Assembly (NCBI GenBank): GCA_016712315.1
Contig: JADJRG010000029.1
Span: 186,001 to 250,000 of the forward strand
Source: Nannocystis sp.
Lineage (GTDB): Bacteria > Myxococcota_A > Polyangia > Nannocystales > Nannocystaceae
Length of the DNA stretch: 64,000 nt
Direction of reading: 5' to 3'
Shown here piece by piece: positions 1 through 8,598 of the stretch. A program made the position numbers and the translations under genes. The notes beneath the pieces were generated by a model that saw only the letters and a list, made by a program, of their open reading frames with translations, searched no databases and had not been told where the DNA came from. Each line of letters opens with the position of its first letter. Position 1 is the first letter of the stretch.

Positions 1-135
1 GGCGCGGGCGACGGCGGCCGCGAGCGCGGCGGGCTCGGTGATGGCGATCGATCGCAGCGGTCCGCCGGTGGTGGGGCTGCGGCGCTCGATGAGGCGGGGA
101 GTTGGGGCGGCGTGATCGTCGACGCGCGTGCTCAT
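1..135 (-). CDS. Aldehyde dehydrogenase-like protein, N-terminal fragment
   Basis: Reading the minus strand from an ATG at 135 gives an open frame to the window edge (45 codons). Its end, with IERRSPTTGGPLRSI followed by an Ala-rich stretch, resembles the N-terminus of NAD(P)-dependent aldehyde dehydrogenases, where a pathway-entry segment of the type NPATGEPLG-V is followed by the first helix. No catalytic part is visible because the gene continues beyond position 1. The family call is an inference from this short stretch only. The gene diverges from the NAT-like gene at 272. Confidence 0.5.
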   Translation of the reverse strand, partial: MSTRVDDHAAPTPRLIERRSPTTGGPLRSIAITEPAALAAAVARA

Positions 136-271
136 GGGGCCGGGTTAGCACGTTTCTTCGCGGAGGTGAGCGCGACATCGAGCGCGGTGGCGAGGGCGCG
201 CCCGGATCAGCGCGATGTGCTGGTACCATCTGCGCGCGCGCCGGTGATGGCGAGGCTGGAGTGAGGTCGTG

Positions 272-1087
272 ATGCTGCAGGGAGCCGATCGTCTGTTTCG
301 CCGCTACATGAGCTGTCTGGGGTGGATCGGCGATCCAGGGCTGTTTGAGCTGGTGCGCACCCACTTGATCAAGGTGCCGGTCGAGAACGTGTCGGCGATC
401 CTGCGCGCTTCAGAGGGGCTGAGCGGGATCCCAGACATTGAGGCGTTTCTGGGCGGGATCGAGCGCTACGACCTCGGCGGCGGCGCGCTGACGAATAACG
501 GCTACTTCGTCGAGCTGCTCCGCTACCTCGACTACGACGTCGAGCTGTTGGGCGCGGACTTGAACGGCGCGCCGATGATGCACGCGGTGGTGCAGGTGCT
601 GCACGAGGGGCGACCTCACTTGGTCGACGTCGGCCTCGGCGCGCCGTTCTATGAGCCGATCCCGCTCGACGCGGGGCTGCCCTATCGGGCGCAGAGCGGC
701 GATCTCAGCTTCACGGTCGCGAAGCACGCGGACGCGGGGTGCTTTGAGGTGAGCAGATCCGCTGCCGGGGTGAAGCGGTCGAGCTACGTGATCCGACCGA
801 CGCCGCGCCGGCTAGGCGAGTTCGAGGCGGCGATCGAGGCCGCGTATGCGCCAGTCAGCCCGGCGCTTCGGCACCTCGAGATCACGCGGATCTTCGCGAG
901 CCGGCGGGCTTCGTTGAGCGATGATGTGGTGACCTTGGCGCGCCACGAGCTGAGTGAGTCGCGCAAGCTGGCCGATCTCGCGGCGTTGGAGGCGTCCCTG
1001 CATGAGGACTTCCAGCTCCATAATTTGCCGATCGGGCGGGCGGTGGCGGCGCTGCGGGGGCTCGGAGGCGCCCTCTTCGGGGGGTGA
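272..1087 (+). CDS. Arylamine N-acetyltransferase-like protein lacking the catalytic cysteine
   Basis: The protein (271 aa; numbering here counts from an in-frame GTG one codon earlier at 269) has the length and layout of arylamine N-acetyltransferases, which transfer acetyl from acetyl-CoA through a Cys-His-Asp triad. The His (H105 in MMHAVVQV) and Asp (D120 in LVDVGLG) segments are present. The usual RGG-x-C-x-E-x-N block aligns with LGGGALTNNGYF at 69-80, so position 73, normally the Cys, is Ala and the RGG Arg is Leu. Acetyl transfer by the normal mechanism should be impossible. It may be a pseudoenzyme, or a relative with another acyl-transfer or binding role. It stands alone, divergent from the gene at 1-135. 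The family call is fairly firm; the function is open. Confidence 0.75.
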   Translation: MLQGADRLFRRYMSCLGWIGDPGLFELVRTHLIKVPVENVSAILRASEGLSGIPDIEAFLGGIERYDLGGGALTNNGYFVELLRYLDYDVELLGADLNGAPMMHAVVQVLHEGRPHLVDVGLGAPFYEPIPLDAGLPYRAQSGDLSFTVAKHADAGCFEVSRSAAGVKRSSYVIRPTPRRLGEFEAAIEAAYAPVSPALRHLEITRIFASRRASLSDDVVTLARHELSESRKLADLAALEASLHEDFQLHNLPIGRAVAALRGLGGALFGG

Positions 1088-1189
1088 GGGGCTGCGCGGG
1101 CTGGCGAGAATTTTTGGGCGGCGGAGGAACCCGCCCAGCGGGGCGCTGTCATTGAGCCCGTAACGCTCGCATAGGGAGGCCCGAAGCCC

Positions 1190-2263
1190 ATGTCCACCAC
1201 GACCCTCGCAATCAAGATCTTCTACGGCGACCAGCTCGTCGACACCAAGACCCTCGCTCAAGACGTCATCAAGATCGGCAAGCTGAAGAGCAGCCATCTC
1301 TGCCTGGATGACGAGTCGGTGGCGCGCATGCACGCGGTCATCGAGGTATCCGGGGAGGACGTGCGGATCATCGACCTCGGCTCGAGCTCGGGCACCGTGC
1401 TGAACGGCCAACGGATCGACAAGAACGCGGCGCTCAGCGACGGCGATGTGCTCGAGTTCGGGGCGTATCGGCTCGAGGTCGGCTTCGTCGCGGAGCAGGC
1501 GGCCGCCGCTCCAGAGGCGGCGGGTGTGGCGGCGCCGATGATGGCGGCGGCGGCGGCGGCAGCGGCGGCGCCGGTGATGATGGCGCGCCCGCCGATCCAG
1601 ATCGACGCGAGCGAGTTCGAGGTGCAGAACGGCTCGCGGGTGGCCGAGGTCGTGGCGATGTACGGGACCACGGTGCTCGACGTGCAGCACGTCGGCCAGC
1701 TCAAGAACCGGAAGAGCCAGGGGCCGCTGTGGCTGGCGATCGGCGGCGCGGCGATCCTCGGCGGGATCGCGCTCTTCGGCATGGAGGCGTCGGAGGACTG
1801 GGGCGGCTACAAGGACAAGATCATCGAGGCGCAGGCGAGCGGCGGCGTGATGCCCCAAAAGCCAGGTAATGGCCTCGGCGGCGTGGGGATCGCGCTCGCG
1901 CTGCTGGGCCTGATCCCCTTCGGGATCGGGATGATGCGGATGGGGGACTTCGCGCCGCGCGACTACACGATCGGCGAGGGCCACGACGCGACCTTCCACG
2001 TGCCGCCCGCGGGGCTGCCGAGCCCGTCGGGTTTCCCGCTGGTGCGCGGATCGGACGCGGAGTTCGCCCTGAACTTCACGCAAGGGATGACCGGCGAGGT
2101 GACCCTCGACGGCCAGACGATCGCGCTGAGCCAGCTGGTCGCGAGCGGCCGCGCCGCCGCGGCGGGCTCGCACTACACCTTCCCGCTGCCGCCAGGGTCG
2201 AGCTGTCGGGTGACGTACCAGGACGTGACCTTCTATGTGATCTGGTCGCGCCAGGGGCCGTGA
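1190..2263 (+). CDS. FHA-domain membrane protein
   Basis: A 357-residue protein with an N-terminal forkhead-associated (phosphothreonine-binding) domain at about residues 20-100: IGKLKSSHLCLDD, then ARMHAVIE, then DLGSSSGTVLNG are the classic FHA blocks. An Ala/Pro-rich linker (about 105-130) follows, then two hydrophobic segments (about 180-200 and 220-240) that look transmembrane, and a C-terminal region of unknown fold (about 255-357). The FHA end therefore probably faces the cytoplasm and reads phosphorylation by Ser/Thr kinases, which are abundant in myxobacteria. The ATG at 1190 has a GGGAGG upstream. The stop overlaps the start of the AgmX-like gene by 4 bp (GTGA), so the two are translationally coupled and probably form one complex. 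Confidence 0.85.
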   Translation: MSTTTLAIKIFYGDQLVDTKTLAQDVIKIGKLKSSHLCLDDESVARMHAVIEVSGEDVRIIDLGSSSGTVLNGQRIDKNAALSDGDVLEFGAYRLEVGFVAEQAAAAPEAAGVAAPMMAAAAAAAAAPVMMARPPIQIDASEFEVQNGSRVAEVVAMYGTTVLDVQHVGQLKNRKSQGPLWLAIGGAAILGGIALFGMEASEDWGGYKDKIIEAQASGGVMPQKPGNGLGGVGIALALLGLIPFGIGMMRMGDFAPRDYTIGEGHDATFHVPPAGLPSPSGFPLVRGSDAEFALNFTQGMTGEVTLDGQTIALSQLVASGRAAAAGSHYTFPLPPGSSCRVTYQDVTFYVIWSRQGP

Positions 2264-3279
2264 TCGCCGGCAGCAGCGAGACGGATAAGCCGTTCTGGTT
2301 CTACAACGCGGGCTCGCTGGCGGTGATCGGCTCGCTGATCGTGCTCTCCCAGATGGTGCCGAGTGAGGCGCAGGAGCTGAGCATGGACGAGCTCATGGAG
2401 GACAACCGCTTCGTCGGCTACCTCAACCAGCCCGATAAGCCGCCGGAGGAGGAGCCGCCGCCGCCCGAAGACATGGAGAATCCGGACGATGAGGCGGGCG
2501 GCAGCGGGCAGCGCCACAAGGGCGAGGAGGGCAAGATGGGTAAGCCCACCTCGAAGAGCAAGTCGGGCCTGTACGCGATGAAGGGCCCGAAGGACGCGAT
2601 CCCGCAGATGGCCCGCAACTTCGATCCTGAGATGGCCGCGCGGCAAGCGGGCATCCTCGGGGTGATGAGCGCGCAGAGCGGCCACTTCTTGGCCTCGCCG
2701 TACGGCGGCGCGTTCGCGGTCGGCAACGACGACGGCGACGTGTGGGGCGGCCTCACCGGGACGGAGGTCGGCGAGGCGTTCGGCGTCGGCGGCCTCGGCT
2801 TGGTCGGCACCGGCCGCGGCGGCGGCGGCACCGGCGAGGGCACGATCGGTCTCGGAAACACGGGCCTGATCGGCAAGGGCGGCGGCGGCGGCACCGGCTC
2901 GGGCTACGGCCGGGGCGCAGGCGCTGGCTTCGGCGGCCGCGGCAGCCGGGTGCCGACGGTGCGCCAGGCGAAGGCCGAGGTGCAAGGCGCGCTCGACAAG
3001 GACATCATCCGCCGGATCGTGCGCGCGCACATCAACGAGGTGCGCCACTGCTACAACCAAGGCCTCGCGAAGGACCCGAACCTGAAGGGCCGCGTGGCGA
3101 TCCAGTTCACCATCGGCGGCGGCGGCAACGTGCCGTCCGCGGTGGTCGCCGACTCGGACATCAAGGACTCGTCGGTCTCGAACTGCATCGCCCAAGCGGT
3201 GCGCCGCTGGAAGTTCCCCAAGCCGCAAGGCGGCGGCTCGGTGATCGTGACCTACCCCTTCGTGCTCGAGCCAGGCTGA
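2260..3279 (+). CDS. AgmX/PglI C-terminal domain (TonB-like) protein
   Basis: A 339-residue protein with one N-terminal membrane anchor (about residues 14-34), an acidic/Pro-rich stretch (PPEEEPPPPED), a long Gly-rich flexible region (about 155-230) and a C-terminal domain. That domain (about 245-339) carries the AgmX/PglI signature: IIRRIVRAHINEVRHCYNQ, a GRVAIQFTIGGGG strand and a final CIAQAVRRWKFPKP segment. Such domains are TonB-like and in myxobacteria belong to gliding or envelope-spanning machines. The layout suggests an inner-membrane protein reaching across the periplasm. It starts with GTG, overlapping the FHA gene by 4 bp. The partner protein and exact role are not known. Confidence 0.85.
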   Translation: MIAGSSETDKPFWFYNAGSLAVIGSLIVLSQMVPSEAQELSMDELMEDNRFVGYLNQPDKPPEEEPPPPEDMENPDDEAGGSGQRHKGEEGKMGKPTSKSKSGLYAMKGPKDAIPQMARNFDPEMAARQAGILGVMSAQSGHFLASPYGGAFAVGNDDGDVWGGLTGTEVGEAFGVGGLGLVGTGRGGGGTGEGTIGLGNTGLIGKGGGGGTGSGYGRGAGAGFGGRGSRVPTVRQAKAEVQGALDKDIIRRIVRAHINEVRHCYNQGLAKDPNLKGRVAIQFTIGGGGNVPSAVVADSDIKDSSVSNCIAQAVRRWKFPKPQGGGSVIVTYPFVLEPG

Positions 3280-3314
3280 GCGCGGCGGCGCTCAGCGGTG
3301 AGCGCGTCGATCAA

Positions 3315-3351
3315 GAGGCCGAGGATCCGGACACGCCGGGCCCTCGGCCTC
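3315..3351. terminator. Hairpin between convergent genes
   Basis: A perfect 10-bp inverted repeat, GAGGCCGAGG (3315-3324) and CCTCGGCCTC (3342-3351), with a 17-nt loop. It lies 36 bp after the AgmX-like stop and 70 bp after the end of the convergent kinase gene, so it can end transcription from both sides. No strong U-tract follows. An AT-rich patch at 3379-3420 lies between it and the kinase stop. Confidence 0.6.
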
Positions 3352-3420
3352 GCTACGTAGGACGCCCGAGGGGCGACCATGAATATGACTATAAAGACAT
3401 GTCCTTCAAGGAATGTTTGA

Positions 3421-6400
3421 TCAGACAGGCTCATCGGCGAAGCCAGGGAGGAAGATCCTGGCGAGCTTGCGCGGGTCGGTGACGCCCTCGCGGCGCATGA
3501 TGGCGTCGGCGGCGGCGATCTCGGCGCGATCGTCGCTGCACTCGCCGCGGCGGCGGCGGACGCAGGCGGCGTGCACCGACATCTCGGCGGCCTCGTAGGC
3601 GGCGAGCGCGTCGCTCAGGCGATCGAGCGCGCGGCGGCGGTTGCCGTTGATCGCGGCGACGCACGCGCGGATCGCCGACGCGGTGGCGCGCCCGTCGCTG
3701 CGCTCGACGCTGTGATCACGGAGGGCGTCGGCGGCCTCCTCGGCGATCTGGAGGAGCTCTCGGGCGTGTCCAGGGCTGGCGCTAGCGGCGGCGAGGGCGG
3801 CGCTGCTCCGGAGCTGCACGGCGAAGATCGCCAGCGAGCTCCAGCCGAGGAGCCGGGAGCGCTCGATCGCGGGCCAGGCGCGGCTCAGGCGTGTCCAGGC
3901 GGCGAGCGGGCGATCTTCGTAGAGATCGGCGTAGACCTCGACGGCGAGGGCGAGGAGGTGCTGGAAGTGGAAGCCCTCGTCGGTCCAGCGCTCGATCGCG
4001 GCGCGGGCGCTGTCGCGGGCGCCGCGAGGATCACCGGCCGTGAGCTGCGTGTAAGACCAGAAGAGGATCGCCCAGATCTCGCCGTGGCGATCGCCCGCGT
4101 CTTCGGCCTCGCGTCGCCAGGCTTGAGCGCGGGCGCGGAGCTCGCGGAGTCGGCCGAGGGCGAGCAGCGCGCGCATGGTCCCGCGCTGGGCGACGCTGCT
4201 CTCCCACGCGATCCCCGCGCCGTGATCGTGGAGGAGCTGGTCGCCGCGATCGATGCGCGTCAGGGCGGCGTGCCAGCGGCCGAGGCTGATCTGTCCGAGG
4301 CCGTCGATCGTGTGGACGAGGCCGATGAGGTAAGAGTCAGCGAGCCGCTCCGCGATCGCCTCCGCCTCACGCAGGAGGTTGGCGCCGCGTACGACGCTGC
4401 GTTCGCCGCGTTCGGCGAGCATCATCATGCCGACGGTCGCGAGGCCGCGGGCGACCCTTGTCGGCTCGCCGAGGTTGAGGGCGAGGAGCAGGCCCTTGAG
4501 GGCGAGGGCGTGCCCGCGGGCGGGGTCGAGGAAGCAGAGGCAGCGGCTCGCGGACCAGCAGACGTCGATCTTCTGGAGATCGCGGGGGTCGCAGTCGGCG
4601 GCCGAGCGCGCGGCGAAGGCGGCGCCCCGGAGCCGGAGGTGGGCGGTTCGGGCGGCGATGGCGAGGGCCGCCCGTTGGCTGGTCGAGGGGAGAGAGAGGC
4701 CGACGGAGGCGAGCAGCGGGCGGAGGATCTTGAGGCCGTGGTCGGTGCTGCCGCTGACGAGGAGCTGCTCGGCCGCGCGGCGTCGGAGCTCGATGGCGAG
4801 CGGGGCCGCGGCGGTCTCGGCGGCTTGGAGATAGAGCGGCGCGGCCTCGCTGCAGCGGCCAGATCGCGTGAGCGCGTCGGCGTGGCGGATCAGGAGGTCT
4901 TGGGCGGCGGCGCCGAGCCGGGGCAGCCACGCGCGCGAGAGGCGGTAGAGCTCGGCGGCTCGGTTGAAGGCGAGGGCGGCGGCGGCTCGTTCGGCGGCCA
5001 AGGCGGCGAAGTAGGCGGCGCGCTCGCGCTCGTCAGCGGCGAAGTAGTGCTGCGCGAGCTCTTCGGGCTCGTCCCAGCCGCCTGCGAGCATCACCGCGGC
5101 CAGCGCTCGGTGTTGAGCCTGACGCGCTTCGGTCGGCAGCGCGGCGATGATCGCGGCTCGTAGCCGCTCGTGCGCGCACTCGAGCGAGGCGTCGTCAGCG
5201 CGGCCGCGGCCGCGGATGAGGTGGGCGGCGGTGAGCTGGGCGATCGCTGCGTGGGCCCCTTCGCCGATCTCGGCTGCTCGTAAGGCCAGGTGCCTGGGTA
5301 GCGGTCGACCCGCGATGGCGAGCAGATCGAGGAGGCGACGGGCGCCGGGGCTGAGGTGACGGGCGCGCGCGCGCACGACCCCGTCGAGGGAGATCCGCGG
5401 GGTCGACGCGGGATGATCGGCGGACTGGAGCTGCCAGACTAGCTCTTCGATGAAGAGCGGCGACCCGGCGGACTCGCGGGCGATCGCCTCGGCGTCGGCT
5501 GGATCGGCGCGTTGACCGAGCAGGTGGAGGGCGAGGCGCTGCGACTCGGCGTGGCTCAAGGGGCCGAGGGCGAGCTCGCGGCGATCGATCCGGAGCTCGG
5601 GCTGCTGGAGCAGGCGACGGAGCTCGTTCAGCATCGGCGAGCTGACGGCCTCGTCGCTGCGGTAGACGCCGATCACCAGGAGCGCCGGCGGGTCAGGGGG
5701 GGCGAGGAGCCCTTGGAGGAGGCGGGCGCTGTCTTCGTCGCCCCACTGGATGTCGCCGAGGACGAGGACCAGGCGGTGACGATCAGCGATCCGCGCGAGC
5801 AGCTCGCGCAGTCCGCGGAAGGCGCGGCGCCGGAGCTCCTGGGGATCAGGCGCCGTGAAGCTGCGGCGCGCTGACTCGCGGATCACGGCGACGCGATCGA
5901 GGACCGGGAACACCCGCGCTAAGGCGTGGATGTCGCGAGGGAGCAGGGCGGCCGCGTCGGCGTCGGAGAGGCCGCGGAGGTGGTTGCTGAGCGCGTCGAG
6001 GAGGTGATCGAAGGCTTTATAGGGGACAGACTCGCGCTCGTAGCAGCGGCCGCTGAGGGCGAGGCCGGCGCCGCTCGCGGTGATCGAGGCGAGGAAGTGA
6101 TCGACGAGCGCGCTCTTGCCGATCCCCGCGGGGCCGTGGAGGTCGAGGAGGATCGGCGCGGCGGTGGCGGCGATGAAGGCGGCGTCGAGGGCGGCGAGCT
6201 GCTCTTCACGGCCGATGATGCGGCGGCTGGTGGGGACGGGGCGCGGGTCTTCACGGTCGAGCGCTCCGGCCGCGTCGTCGCTGAGGAGGAGGAGGAGCTG
6301 ATCGCCGCCCAGACGCCGCTCTGGGCGCCGCTCGAGGAGGCCGCGGCAGATCTCGATGAGATCAGGCGTGACGCCTGGGGTGCGCGGATCCAGGGGCGGT

Positions 6401-7113
6401 GGGTCCTCATGCTGCTTGGCGGCGAGGACGCGCAGGGGCGGGCCGACGAAGGGGAGGCGGCCAGAGAGCGCCTCGTAGAGCATGACGCCGACGGAGTACC
6501 AATCGCTGGCGGTGGTGGTCGGCGATCCCGCGGCTTGCTCTGGGGACATGTACGCAGGGGTGCCGACGAGGTCTCCTTCGAGTGTGGCGTCGATCTCGTC
6601 GCTGTTGTCGTCGCCCGTGAGCCCGAAGTCGAGGAGCACGAGGCGATCGTCAGGGGTGATGAGGACGTTGGCGCTCTTGATGTCGCGGTGGAGGCGCCTG
6701 GCCGCGTGCAGGGCGAGCAGCCCGGCCGTGAGCTGGCGGAGGGCGAGGCGGGCGCGCTCTGCGAGCCGCGCGGGCGCGCCGCGGACGTAGGCGGTGAAGT
6801 CGACGCCCTCGATGTACTCCATGGTGATGAACCATTGATCGCCCTCGGAGACCAGCTCGTGGAGGGCGACGAGGTTGGGGTGGTGGAGGTCGGCGACGCT
6901 TCGGAACTCGTTCTTGAGGCGGAAGAGGGCGCGCGGGTCGAGCCTGTGGAGGGCCTTGAGGGCGACGAGCTCGCCTTGGTCGCGGGTGCGGGCGGCGTAG
7001 ACGACGCCCGTGGCGCCCGCGCCGACGCGTCGGATCAGCTCGTAGCGGCCGATGCGGGCGGGCGTGGGCGCCTCGGCGCCGCCTCCGGGATCCGCTCGCG
7101 TGTCGCCGCTCAT
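3421..7113 (-). CDS. Ser/Thr protein kinase fused to AAA-type ATPase and helical repeats
   Basis: A 1230-residue multidomain protein. Residues 24-285 are a eukaryotic-like kinase domain with the glycine loop GAGATG (31-36), Lys53, the catalytic loop HRDIKSAN (Asp144), DFG (Asp162) and GTPAYMSPEQ in the activation segment. All catalytic residues are present, so it should be active. Residues 300-650 form an AAA/STAND-type ATPase with Walker A GPAGIGKS (327-334). The remainder (about 660-1230) is Ala/Leu/Arg-rich, helical, TPR-like. This PknK-like layout is common in myxobacteria and suits a signalling hub that senses through its C-terminal repeats. No membrane segment is visible, so it is cytoplasmic. 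It converges on the FHA/AgmX pair; a small gene lies 34 bp upstream on the same strand. Confidence 0.9.
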   Translation of the reverse strand: MSGDTRADPGGGAEAPTPARIGRYELIRRVGAGATGVVYAARTRDQGELVALKALHRLDPRALFRLKNEFRSVADLHHPNLVALHELVSEGDQWFITMEYIEGVDFTAYVRGAPARLAERARLALRQLTAGLLALHAARRLHRDIKSANVLITPDDRLVLLDFGLTGDDNSDEIDATLEGDLVGTPAYMSPEQAAGSPTTTASDWYSVGVMLYEALSGRLPFVGPPLRVLAAKQHEDPPPLDPRTPGVTPDLIEICRGLLERRPERRLGGDQLLLLLSDDAAGALDREDPRPVPTSRRIIGREEQLAALDAAFIAATAAPILLDLHGPAGIGKSALVDHFLASITASGAGLALSGRCYERESVPYKAFDHLLDALSNHLRGLSDADAAALLPRDIHALARVFPVLDRVAVIRESARRSFTAPDPQELRRRAFRGLRELLARIADRHRLVLVLGDIQWGDEDSARLLQGLLAPPDPPALLVIGVYRSDEAVSSPMLNELRRLLQQPELRIDRRELALGPLSHAESQRLALHLLGQRADPADAEAIARESAGSPLFIEELVWQLQSADHPASTPRISLDGVVRARARHLSPGARRLLDLLAIAGRPLPRHLALRAAEIGEGAHAAIAQLTAAHLIRGRGRADDASLECAHERLRAAIIAALPTEARQAQHRALAAVMLAGGWDEPEELAQHYFAADERERAAYFAALAAERAAAALAFNRAAELYRLSRAWLPRLGAAAQDLLIRHADALTRSGRCSEAAPLYLQAAETAAAPLAIELRRRAAEQLLVSGSTDHGLKILRPLLASVGLSLPSTSQRAALAIAARTAHLRLRGAAFAARSAADCDPRDLQKIDVCWSASRCLCFLDPARGHALALKGLLLALNLGEPTRVARGLATVGMMMLAERGERSVVRGANLLREAEAIAERLADSYLIGLVHTIDGLGQISLGRWHAALTRIDRGDQLLHDHGAGIAWESSVAQRGTMRALLALGRLRELRARAQAWRREAEDAGDRHGEIWAILFWSYTQLTAGDPRGARDSARAAIERWTDEGFHFQHLLALAVEVYADLYEDRPLAAWTRLSRAWPAIERSRLLGWSSLAIFAVQLRSSAALAAASASPGHARELLQIAEEAADALRDHSVERSDGRATASAIRACVAAINGNRRRALDRLSDALAAYEAAEMSVHAACVRRRRGECSDDRAEIAAADAIMRREGVTDPRKLARIFLPGFADEPV

Positions 7114-7147
7114 CGCGGCCGAAAGTAGCGCAGCGCGGGCGAAAGAC

Positions 7148-7375
7148 CTACGAAGCGGCGAGCGTCGCGGCAGGGGTGAGCGCTCGGAGCCGGTCCAGGA
7201 GGCGCTCCGGGTTGGCTTGTCCGGCGCTGACGAGGCGGGCGAGGTGATCGAGCTCGGCGGCGGTCGCGGCGGTGAGGTGTGGCCGAGCGTCGGCGAGTGC
7301 CCGCTCGATGTGCTCGCGGAGCGGCGCGGGCAGGGTCCAGTGCGGTCGGCTGCGCCGCCTGTTGATCAGGGACAT
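7148..7375 (-). CDS. Small hypothetical protein
   Basis: A 75-residue open frame beginning MSLINRRRSRPHWTLP, mostly helical and rich in Ala, Leu and Arg. It ends 34 bp before the kinase-ATPase start on the same strand and could be its upstream operon partner. No family was recognised. Long spurious frames are common at this GC content and no ribosome-binding site stands out, so it may not be real. Confidence 0.4.
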   Translation of the reverse strand: MSLINRRRSRPHWTLPAPLREHIERALADARPHLTAATAAELDHLARLVSAGQANPERLLDRLRALTPAATLAAS

Positions 7376-7478
7376 GCGCCGAGGATCGTACGCCAGATCG
7401 GCGGGTCTCGCCGCCGCGTCGCGCCTCAGGAGGGCGCGCAGGGGCGCGTGTCGGCGCGTGGTGGGCGAATTGGCTCGA

Positions 7479-8555
7479 TCAGACAGGTCGCACGGATCGG
7501 CGATGAAGCTCGCGCGCGCGCGGCAGCTCGGCGGCGAGGCCGAGGCCGCGGGAGAGCGGCAGCTCGGGGCTTAGCGCGGCGGCGCTGCCGGGAGGGACTG
7601 GGTCGTCGACGGTGAGGAGGTGGGCGTCGAGATCGAGCGCGTCGACGAGGCCGGCGAGCTGGGCGGCGGCGCTGAGGCCGATGCGGGTCTCGATCATGCA
7701 GCCGAGCAGGATCTTCCAGCCTTCGGCGCGCGCGAAGGCGATCATGTCGAGCGCGGGGGTGATCCCGCCGGCCTTCATGAGCTTGATGTTGATCCCGTCG
7801 ACGCGGCCGCGAAGGGCGAGGAGCGAGCTGAGGCCTTGGACGTCCTCGTCGGCGAAGATCAGGGGGCCACGGCCGCGGAGCAGGTGGAGCTGGTCGTGGG
7901 CGCCGCGGGGGAGGGGCTGCTCGATCAGATCGACGCCGAGCTCGGCGAGCTCTGGGATGAATTCTTCGGCATGTCCGAAGGACCAGCCGCCGTTGGCGTC
8001 GACGCGGAGGCGGGCGCGCGGGGCGGCCGCGGCGATCCGGCGGATCGCCGCGCGATCGTGCGCAGGGTCGCGGCCGAGCTTGATCTTCAAGATCGGGAGG
8101 TGGGACGCCTCGCGGGCGCGCTGCTCCATGGCGTCGAGCTCGTCGAGGGCGATCGTGTAGGAGGTGACGGCGGCGGCGCCGGGCGCGGGCGCGCCGAGGT
8201 GCTCGTACAGGGGGAGGGCGGCGCGGCGGGCGGCGAGATCCCAGGCGGCGATGTCGAGGGCGGCGCGGGCGGCCGAGTGCTCGGGGGCGCGCTGGTCTGC
8301 CCAGGCGGCGCGGCGCGGGTGATCGTCGAGGAGAGTAGGATCGCGCGTCACCTCGGCGAGCAGGCTGAGCAGGGCCAGGCGCTCCGCTGGGGCGGTCTGG
8401 CCGAGGTAACGGACCGGCGCGGCCTCGCCGTAGCCAGGCGCCTGGTCGCCGATGGTGAGGCGGAGCAGCACGGTGGGGAGCGCGTCGACGCTGCCGCGCG
8501 AGAGCCCGAAGGGGTGGCGGAGGGTGAGGGTGTGGATCGCTGCTTCGCTCTCCAT
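7479..8555 (-). CDS. Dipeptide epimerase (enolase superfamily)
   Basis: A 358-residue enolase-superfamily enzyme of the L-Ala-D/L-Glu epimerase (YcjG/YkfB) group. The K-x-K acid/base motif is at 157-159 (LKIKLG). The metal ligands Asp186 (VDANGGW), Glu212 (IEQPL) and Asp236 (FADED) are present, as are NIKLMKAGGI (256-265) and the late GCMIET segment. In this family these enzymes interconvert the second residue of dipeptides such as those from murein; the exact substrate cannot be read here. The ATG at 8555 starts the conserved MESEAAIHTLTL strand; the frame runs further upstream without family similarity. It is divergent from an amino-acid permease 43 bp away, which fits peptide or amino-acid salvage. 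Confidence 0.9.
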   Translation of the reverse strand: MESEAAIHTLTLRHPFGLSRGSVDALPTVLLRLTIGDQAPGYGEAAPVRYLGQTAPAERLALLSLLAEVTRDPTLLDDHPRRAAWADQRAPEHSAARAALDIAAWDLAARRAALPLYEHLGAPAPGAAAVTSYTIALDELDAMEQRAREASHLPILKIKLGRDPAHDRAAIRRIAAAAPRARLRVDANGGWSFGHAEEFIPELAELGVDLIEQPLPRGAHDQLHLLRGRGPLIFADEDVQGLSSLLALRGRVDGINIKLMKAGGITPALDMIAFARAEGWKILLGCMIETRIGLSAAAQLAGLVDALDLDAHLLTVDDPVPPGSAAALSPELPLSRGLGLAAELPRARELHRRSVRPV

Positions 8556-8598
8556 GCCAGGGATGGTGTCACGCCCGCGGCGTGCGACGGCCAGGAGA

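Noticed and set aside
812..2173. A 453-residue minus-strand frame over the NAT-like and FHA genes
   Set aside because: Arg/His/Leu-rich, low-complexity; the plus-strand genes carry clear families.
3571..5163. A 530-residue plus-strand frame opposite the kinase gene
   Set aside because: It is antisense to a multidomain protein with intact kinase and Walker motifs; the composition (Gly/Glu/Ala/Arg) is what GC-rich antisense frames give.
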